Shown here in pieces: positions 24,401 to 33,800 of a stretch of 64,000 nt of DNA. The position numbers and the translations under genes were made by a program. Every line of letters begins with the position of its first letter. The first letter of the stretch is position 1. The notes under the pieces are model-generated. The model did not search any database and had not been told where the DNA came from. It worked only from the letters and a program-made list of their open reading frames with translations. This DNA is from Symsagittifera roscoffensis. Lineage: Eukaryota > Xenacoelomorpha > Acoela > Convolutidae. Location of the stretch: contig NC_087063.1 in assembly GCF_963678635.1 (NCBI RefSeq), forward strand, positions 84,677,574 through 84,741,573, given 5' to 3'.

Positions 24401-27400
24401 CTGAGGTAGAGCGTAGCTCCTGATGATGTCTTTGGCATTGAACGGGTACCCTTGCTTCACCAGCACTAGACTCATGTCGAGAGGAAACCTGCGGGAGAAC
24501 TCTTTCCTACTGGCTGCATCATTCGTCACTTTTTCCAAGTAGGAGCAGAAATCATCCGACACATCCAAATCATCCAGGAGAGCCTTACATTTTGCATCGA
24601 CTAACGACTTGTAATGAGTTCCCGAAAAGATATGATCGTTTTCCTCCAAATTGAGTTCCGAATCGAAAAGCGACGCGAGTTGTTTCCAGTCACACAGGGA
24701 ACTCACGCTGCGTACCAAAATGTCATTCCACAATTCTTCATCTTCCGCGTTTTCATCATCTTTGCATTCTTCTAATGCCGCTTTGCAGTCCAAAATAGCC
24801 TGCTTGTACTTTCGAGAGTTTTCTAGTTTTATCAACTGCTTCGTAAGTTCTGGGAAATTACCAACTTGAAAACTGTGAGTGTGATCGAAATCGCCGATAG
24901 ATCGGAACAACTTCACCAATGAGAAATTAACTTGGCGCAAAACATCATAATTTTCGTCCAATTTTCGCCGTTTTACAGAGGCTACACTATTTGCACTTGA
25001 TTTTTCAATGTTTTCAAGAGATAGTTGTTCCAGATACGCAACAGCAAAAAGTTCTTGTTTATTTTCAATCGAGCTCATAACCAGCTTTTTTGAGTCGAGT
25101 TTCACAAATGCAGGCCATTTTGCGGCGATAGAGATGATCGATTGAACTAGTAACTGGTCTCCATTAGACTGACATTCATTCAGAACAGCACTGAACGCTT
25201 CTGAAATTTCAGCCCAAAAACCCTCATCGACCGAATTGGAATCAACCATATTAGCAATAACGCCTTCGCAAACTTGGACGAAAAGCTGTGAGCAAATAGT
25301 TGGTTCGTTTTGCGCCAACGCCAGTAATGGAACTATCAAATCCGAGTGCTTGATTTGGATGTCGGGAATATCTCCGACTCTGTAGTTGCGGTAGATGACC
25401 ACTTCGTTTGCCTTCCGGACTGACGCTTCAATCGTCGTTCTATTCCGTTCTTTAGCTGCATCGTACGCTTTCTTCACGAAATAAGACTTCTCTTCATTGC
25501 TGTCTCGTTTAGCCAAGACTGTGAGTCTAACGCGATCTCTAGCACTAACTTTTGTTCCGCCTTTGTCCTGCATTTCATCAGCTATTACGTCTTTAAATCC
25601 ATTCTCAGTACGCACTAACACTCTTCGCTTTCCTCGATTGGAGGCAACTCTTTTCGACTCATTTCTAACATCCGCAACAAGGGTCGACTCATAAGAAGCC
25701 TGCGAAGATTCGCCCTGGCTGGGATTCGATCCATCGCCTGCGTTATCTAGCCAAGAGAAGGTTTGAGACGCTTCAAAACTCACATTGGTTGCTGTAAACT
25801 GCATGTTTTTGTTTTGCAAAGTCGCTCTAATATTTCCAGATGCATTCGAAGACGACGATAAAGAGGACGAATCAGGGCCCATAGATTGGGAAAAACCCAG
25901 AGCTTGCCAGCTTTCCGTGACTTTAACCAGGGGCTGAGTGTCTATGAACATGGGCAGTAAGCCAGAGTGGTGATTGAGCCAGGCGTTTTGGATAGGAACA
26001 CTTTCGAAGGAACATTTGTCCAGAGGATGTTCAAACATTTCCACCGAATAGTCTGGACTTCGGCTGCACGCATCAAAGATGACGTTGATGCAATACTTGA
26101 TGAAAACTGAACTATGCTCGTGGTTGTAGAAATTATGGAACAGAGACAAAATTCTCTCCGAAACTGATTCTGGCAGCGAGTCTAGTTTCGAGATGTAAGT
26201 GAGAACGGCCAAAGAGATCACTTTATCCGAGTCTCCCACCCCTCGAATTAAGAATCTCAAAACAGATTTAGCTAAGTGCAAATTTGAATCCTTACTTTTC
26301 TTGTGCATTTCCATTAAAATTTGGAACATTTTTAGTCTGGAACTGGAAGCGGCGAGGTGGTCGGAAGCTCTTCTGCAGATAACATCTAAGACGTCCTGAT
26401 ATTGCTCTTCTGTTAACACTTGGACCATCTGGTGAAGAACTCTGAGACTGGCAAACTGGACTGCAGAGTCCAAATTAGACAACATGTTCGACAAAATTCC
26501 GTGACTTTTGAGGGATAAGAAGGCGTTGGGGTGAGTAGTGCAATGATGGTATATGACATTCAGACAGTCTACCTTCGCTCTTCCTGTCAAATTGGACAGA
26601 CAGAAGAATGCCTGGTCCACCATCTCAGACCCGAACTGGCTGAACCGATCGCAAATGTAGGAAAAGATTGAGAAGAAGCGTCCCAGCGAGTTAACACGAC
26701 CCTCACTTTGCTTCACTAGGACCAAAGCTTGAACTGCTGTTTTGTTCAGCTCTTCAAACAACAATTCATCTGTAGCGTCTCCGCGATAAAAGGATAAAAT
26801 TAAGCCAACTGTTTCAGCCACTGGCGCATACACTCGCACATTAGAATTTGTCAAATGCTTGGTTAACGATTGAAACATAGTGCACCGTTCAATTATCGAG
26901 ATTCTCGGAAATGTCGGGCATTTGTGCGCGGCAATTAGACCCAAAATCTGGATCCCAGATTCTAATTCGGGCGATTTTTCTGTCGGCGTTAAACGCAGTT
27001 TATCATAAATTACATTAAAATCGAACTCGAGAAAACATTTGAAATTTTCCATTAGAATTTTGAGCAGTTCGAGGTTGTTTTTCATCAACGCCGAGTTCGA
27101 ATGTGCCGCGTGTTGGACCATGAGAGTAAAAATCCTGTCCAAACTGGACTTCTCGATTTTGCCCAGTTGGAAGGCTGAGTTGTGAGCCTTGACTAGTTGG
27201 TACCAATCGGCAACCAAACACGTTAGCTCCACTACAAACGATGTTATGAGTTTAGACTGGGAGAGATACATTTCGAGCACCCGAATGAGATCAGGCAGAA
27301 GTGAATCAGCCCAGGCTGCGAAGTCGTCCTCACACAAAATGAGCACTTTTGCTACAAACACCAACACATTCACATGTTGAGCTGTTTGTAACTGCAGCTG

Positions 27401-27805
27401 AAACTTGCCAACCCAGTTGGGCAAGTTGGTGGCATTAGATGTGTGTTGTGATGCAACTGGAAGCACACTTGAACTCGCTTCCGACTTTTGTTGCAGACTG
27501 CTCAGATGCTTCACGATGTGAACAACAGTAGTAAATATAGGCAATGATGTAACAGGATCCTCGACCACATTCGGAACCAGATACTCTCTGGGAGTATCTC
27601 GCGATTCCCCGTCGACGTCCATGGGTTCCTGGTCAGGCTCTCCCCATGCTTCCTGACGGGCTGAAGGAGGCAATCGCACAGATGCGTCGTTGAAGTCGAA
27701 CTGAGCCAGCTCTTCTCTTACGCTACTATCCTGAATGTGAAGAGATGACAGGTAGTTGCGCTGCGTCCACCCACTCTCCGAAAAAGGGAAAGAGGTCATG
27801 GCACC
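21446..27805 (-). CDS. PRKDC: PRKDC exon 2: C-terminal half with kinase
   Basis: This exon codes for 2119 residues (about 1993-4111 of the joined protein). It opens with [20 protein letters not shown], matching the family segment before the middle HEAT region. It continues through the FAT region to the PI3K-like kinase. The ATP-binding Lys in [12 protein letters not shown] is codon 22577-22579 (residue about 3735). The catalytic loop [10 protein letters not shown] has Asp at about 3899 and Asn five residues later. The activation-loop [20 protein letters not shown] has Asp at about 3918. The FATC end is [19 protein letters not shown]. All catalytic residues are present. Residues about 2630-2700 are Ser-rich with SQ sites ([23 protein letters not shown]), at the place of the human ABCDE autophosphorylation cluster. 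The open frame extends to 27862, but 27806-27862 is probably intron. Confidence 0.96.
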   Translation of the reverse strand, partial: [2119 protein letters not shown]

Positions 27806-30800
27806 CTGAACAAATAAGCTATTAATCTCTCTGTTTTCTTGCAGTTCCAACATAGCCAACAAACATTTGGAAAAAAGTTAATGAACACAAAGAAATGTCT
27901 AGTTTTTATGAAAAAATTATGGCAAAAAAATTATGTTAAAAAACAGAACAGTTGACCGGTTCGACCGACCATTTTGGCTGACGATTTCACCGTAATCCTG
28001 TTGTAACGCGAACAGATTCCAGATCCTTTAAGAAAAATTATGGCTAGGTTTGTGAAACTGAAAAGTTGGATTATGGGGACACAATTTCTGAATCTTCTGA
28101 AATTTATAAGATGCATTGTTACGCTGTTTTGTGAATAAAAAAGATCCCTATTTTTGAAAATGTTATCCAACTGCAACAAACTGCTTCTTGATGTCCAATT
28201 TGATTTGATTGAAGCGGTTCATTAACACTATACAAAAAGTATATTTTCATGGGTATAGAGTATTGAGACCTGCAATCCCAAAAGAGGCTGAGGTAATCCA
28301 ACGGCGTTTTATATTATCTACCTTACATAACTTCTTAAAATTCTCTGTTCTAAAACTTTGATTAACGATTTATATTCCAATTTTTCTTTTTGATAGTTTC
28401 GTCAAAAAAATCCTGATCCCTCTTGAACAAATTGTGCGAACAAAAAATGAGCCTAAATTGATAATGGACAAGTTACCGTTTAAAATAACCAAATCTGAAA
28501 CGTACAAAAAAATTAAATTTTTTGATGTTTTTCAAGAAACTGAAAAAATTATGACAAAGGCCATGTCTTCTAAAGTATTATTTGATCAATTTCGGCGTTG
28601 CAGCTTACACAAGAAAGCCTAAAATTAATTGTAGTTCCTGCGAATCGCAGTGGATCTATCAGTAGGCATTTAACAGTCCTGTCGAGGATAGTCCATTTGT
28701 ATTATCTCCCCACATTCCAGACTGTGTTATTTTGTTGAGCCAAGCTCTTTTTTTTGCGACTCAAGGCCGTTTTTGTGCGTCTAGAACTTTCACGTGGTAC
28801 CACTTTTGCAGCCAAATTTGGTCAGGTTGTGGTAGACCTGAAGCTAGAGGTCAAGTGAGAGCTCGTCCTCACACACTATCATTGCCATGGCATGGGATCG
28901 ATTACACGATCTGACGATTCTAAAGTGAACGCCTTACCACTATGCTAAAATGGAGGATACTCCCATCTAACTAAATGTTCCTCTTTCTGATTTAGATAAT
29001 TAGAAAACAGAACATAATTAGAAAAAGGAAAAAAATTATAATTAGAAAAAGGCTATGCAAAATATATGCCAAAACCACAGCAAAAAATTCAGTAAAAAAC
29101 AGCAACATTTTCTAACCCTTGTGTTTAATAAGAAGGCGCTATTTATTGCTTTCTTTTTGAAATTTTCAAAAAATTTGATAAAATGACAAATTAAAAAATA
29201 ACAAACAGTCGGCAAAATATATTGGAACTCATTTTTTATGCAGAAAGCCGAATTACATCGAGAGGACTTTTAATTTTAATTTGAAGAATGCCAAAAGTTA
29301 GGCAAATTCCGCGCGGTAGTAACTACGCCGACAAAAAGCAAGCGAACAACCAGAGGTCAGACAAAGATTTTTTGACGCACAAAAAAATAAGTTTACAAGA
29401 AAAGTTCCCAGTGGGATTCGAACCAGTGATCTTTCTCGTTGCAGACAGGCGCCTTGAATTAACGCCACACGCAAGAATTTAGGCCATGCTTTTGATCCAA
29501 GAGAAATTTCCACTTTCTGAGTTAGGAACTTACAAAAAATCGGCTAAAATTTTAAGAACGACCAACATGAATGAATCAAATTTCATATACGTCTTTTTTC
29601 AAATACAAAAGCAGTTTTATTTCCGATAATACCTTTCCAGCTACTAACTTTTCTTGAACTACAGACAAGAAATTATTAGACAACAATCAAATATGAAATA
29701 GAGAAACAAAGAAAATGAAGTCTTCCAAGAAATTTGAAAGATTATATATCCTAAGTTACACGGTTAAAACCTTCGCATTTGACTCGAAAACACAACCCTA
29801 CAAGAGGCTGATAGCATGCAACTGCGCTATCCACACTTTTAAATACAAAATAAACAATCGCTTCATATACAAAGAGGCGAAACACTTGCGATACACAAAT
29901 GAAGGATTATCACTACTTGCAGATGAACTGAAAAATCGAAAAAAAAATCTATAAAAATTGTTTCTCAAATTTTTTTTTGAAAAATGTACGAAATTTATAA
30001 AAATTGTCAGAAATCTTGAACAGAATTACTGGATCAAAAGCTAAAGTTTTTATTCAGCTGTTAAAACTGAAAATAAAATACCTCTTTCGTGACGTTTACA
30101 ATGGTGCTATTCGATAGTGGAGTTTGCCTTCGAGTGTGGAGTTTGTTTAACAAAGGAAATGAAGTTAAATTAAAACGAACGAAAAGTCAAACTGCAAAAA
30201 ACTTAATTTAAGCGTGAACAAATTTTAAGACTTTTCCTGAAAAAAAATCATCACGACCTATATAAGAGTCTGAACTACGTTCAACTTTAAAGGACTCGAA
30301 AAAATGATGCATATACAAAACAGTCCCATACAAAACAGTCCAATATAAAATAGTCAGAAAAATCATGTAATGGAGGAAAAAATAGTCCAATACAAAACAG
30401 TCCGATTTAAGGTCGCGGGTGGGCGCGCTGCGCTGCGCCGCTTTGCGACGATAACCGGCTCTAATTTTTGTATTAAGTCCTACCCTCTGTTGGCAAGCTC
30501 GCATCACGTTGGCGCGACTGCGGCGGTGACTATTTTGTTCATTATGTTTGTTGAACAAAGGACAATTCTCAGCCTGCCGGCTTGTTAAAACAATTATTAC
30601 TTGGGACTGTTTTTCGGACTGTTTTGTATGGGACTGTTTTTTCGTTCATTTTCATACTTTTCCGGACTGTTTTGTATGGGACTGCTTTGTACAGACACGG
30701 AAAATATGGGCATTTAAAATGCTGACATGCTCACAAAGATTAGGTTAATCGACGAAAAGATAGAAACAGATGACCACAATTTCAGTCAACCCGTGAACAA

Positions 30801-33800
30801 AGTTATTTACAGAGGAAAAAATTTAGTATTCAAATTCAACACCCTTGCTTATCGCCAGAGCAATTAGATTATTTACAAGAGACCCAACTAAAAGTTAATG
30901 TGATAAACTAATATTCAAACCCTCTTTTTTGAAACCCAGAATAAACCAATTGATTAAAGACTCAATTTTCAAATAACCATTGAACACGTGTATGCTCCCC
31001 GCAAGTGATTTTTTTCATGTGAAAACGTTCTCGTTTAAATAAATTGTCTTCAAATTATTTCGACCATCGGAAAAACGATACACGGAAAAATGGCCTCCAG
31101 AATCACGGAGTCGTCAAAGTAGCTTTTTTGCCGCAGCAATGATCATTTACATGCTGATGCAAAGGAGCGACTTTGCCAATCCCAAAATTCTTAATTTAAT
31201 TTTCCGATGGGAGAAAAATTCTTTAGCTGATTTTCATCGATTAAGATAGGTTCAGATAACAGAAGAGCAGAGTATAGTGATCTAAATTTGAAAATGTATC
31301 GTTAAAATCTTAAGCAAACAATTGATTAATTAACAGATTCATGGTTCTTACATCTTCAACTAAATTTCAAAGCTTCAATTAATTTTCAAATGCTTTTTTG
31401 TAAGCTAGAGCAACTCAATATTTGAAAGTTTCTTATCTTTGTCTTGGCTAGAATTCCCTTCAAAAAGTTCCCTTCAAGGCAATTGAATGTTAAACAAACA
31501 ATTTTAAAATGTTGCCCTTCAAATGACTCAAAAAGAGGCCTCTAAGCCGATATTCTATAAAATGAAACCTTTTAAGCCAACCAAACAGAAATGGCCATTC
31601 GACGCATGTTTTTTCGATGGGTGCAAAAATTGAAAACAATTTGTTAAATGATATTAATTGATTCAGATATTTTGTAAATGTTTTCACAAAATAATGGTAG
31701 TGAGACTTTTCTTCAAAGAAATGAACTTCTCTGTACCAATTCTGTTCCTGTTCTGATTCTGCCTTCAGTCTTTGAACGAATGTTTTTAAAAGGGTAAATT
31801 CTGAGTTGTGTTCTACAGCTTAAAGAGTATACTTCGCAAAACACTGACTGATCAAAGAGATAGAGTACTTTAGAAGCATGTAATAGAATTACATGGGGTA
31901 GCACAAAATCACAAAAAAATTGCGTAGAAACGGCACATAACGGATATAATTATGAAACCAAAAAAAAGCTGTGTTAACGAGAAGACCCGGTGGTTGTGCA
32001 AATACTACAGCGAACTTTGTTTTCTTCGCTAAAGCAGAAATGACCACGCTAAGAAAGATTTTAAACAACTTTTCACAAAAAAAATTACCGATTATTTTCA
32101 CGAAAACTTTGAAGTTTCAAGCACAAGTTATTAGATATGAACCATTTTTACGTCATTCTACTTATTTAGAGTTTTTTCTCATTTGATACAAATAAAATGT
32201 TGCGCGACTTTGTTTTGAACCAGGCCATCAGCCTAGAAACACAATTTCAAACGTCAAATTGAATTAAATAGGTTTTAACCGCCTTGAATGAACAGCTTTT
32301 TCTTGTTGACGTCCTTTTGAAGCCAGCCTATTTTGGCAGTTTGTGAAATACAAATAAGAACGAGTGGTAAGAAAATGTATTTTGCCGCACGAACATCGCA
32401 GTTGAACGAGTAATCGAATCATTTGAAAGAAAGTAATTGAAAAAATGAGTAGTGTGAAACTCATTTGTCTGTTTGTACTCTTTGTTGCGATCAAGGCGGG
32501 CGAAGACCACTGTCCCCCTCCCATGGGCTTAGTGGGCATCAATTGCCTCATGCTCGGCCACATACACTACAGGGAACAGGCGCAAGCCAAGATATTCTGC
32601 GCGGGCCAAACTAAGTGAGTATGACATCAAATGCCCCCCCCCCCCCACCTACGTTGAACCACAATTATACTCCACCTTTTAAATTTCGTATTTTACAACT
32701 GAATTAAATTTACAGCAAAACGATTTCTGTTTAAATTTTTTTACTTAATATTTTTTTTTCCGAATCACAGCTCAAAGTTGGCAATAATTTATTCTGTTAT
32801 CATCAATAAACTGCATGCAAAAGCAGCAATCATATTAAGCAGCAATGATTGAACTGGAAAAGAAAATGGCAATAAATCTAGTGCAGTCTAGTCTGTTTAT
32901 CGTGTCATTAGTAAGCCTTCTTTCATCAGAACACTCTCTACTACTTTTACAGCAATTGCATATCCTGGCTTGTGTATGAAAATGATTAACTTAAGTTTCG
33001 TCCCAATTAGTTTCATGTTGCATTCTAAGGTAAGCTTGAAAAAATAGCTTTGTAAGCTTTATATATATAATATTTGTCGTCCAAATTTCCTCTTATTTTG
33101 GATAAGGAAAGGCCATTGATTTGGGCGAAAAATGCAAGAAAGAGCGAAAATGATTAAAATACCGTTGAAACTGTAAAAGTTGTTATATATTGTTCTCTGA
33201 TAGTCAATATAAGCCGTTGGCTTGACAAAAATTGTCAACTTTTTGTTTTGAAAAGATTTTGTTGCTGTATATCGTCATTTATTATACACATAACTTTGCT
33301 GAGGTAAGTAGGAATCGCATTTTCATAGATATTGATGAATACGAAACTCTTGCGCAATTTTTCTGAGATAAGTGCAAAGAATGCAATATTTTTATGGCAT
33401 TATTTTGGATTGGAATTTTCCAAAATTAGTAGTTATATACAGAGGCAAAGCTGCGCTCCTCAAACACAAGCGAGAGCCTGACAAAAACAGCTTTAGAACG
33501 TATTGGCTTCGAAAATGCGACCTGGAGAAATGGAGTCTCACGCCCTGCCCTCTCGGCCACGAACGCTTAACGCTTAATAATCGGCAAACACTAGTCACAA
33601 AGAAAGCAGCTACATATGCCAATGCCATGCAGCAAAAATGGCACCAAATAGAAATAGACACAATTTTGCCAGTAATAGTTGGGAATATAACGAACTGAAG
33701 GCATCCGCACTTACTTTGCATGTAACTTCGCAAAGAATAAAACCGCATTATGAAAAAATTAGGCATTCCAAAAAATTGCGAGATATATTGAGTTAGCTCA

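Noticed and set aside
21534-27380. Several plus-strand frames of 60-135 codons
   Set aside because: All are antisense shadows of PRKDC exon 2.
29715-29954. 79-codon Lys-rich protein
   Set aside because: It has a composition expected by chance in AT-rich DNA, no motif and no supporting context.
33372-33698. 108-codon gene
   Set aside because: It overlaps a tRNA-like SINE in the lectin-gene intron and has no domain.
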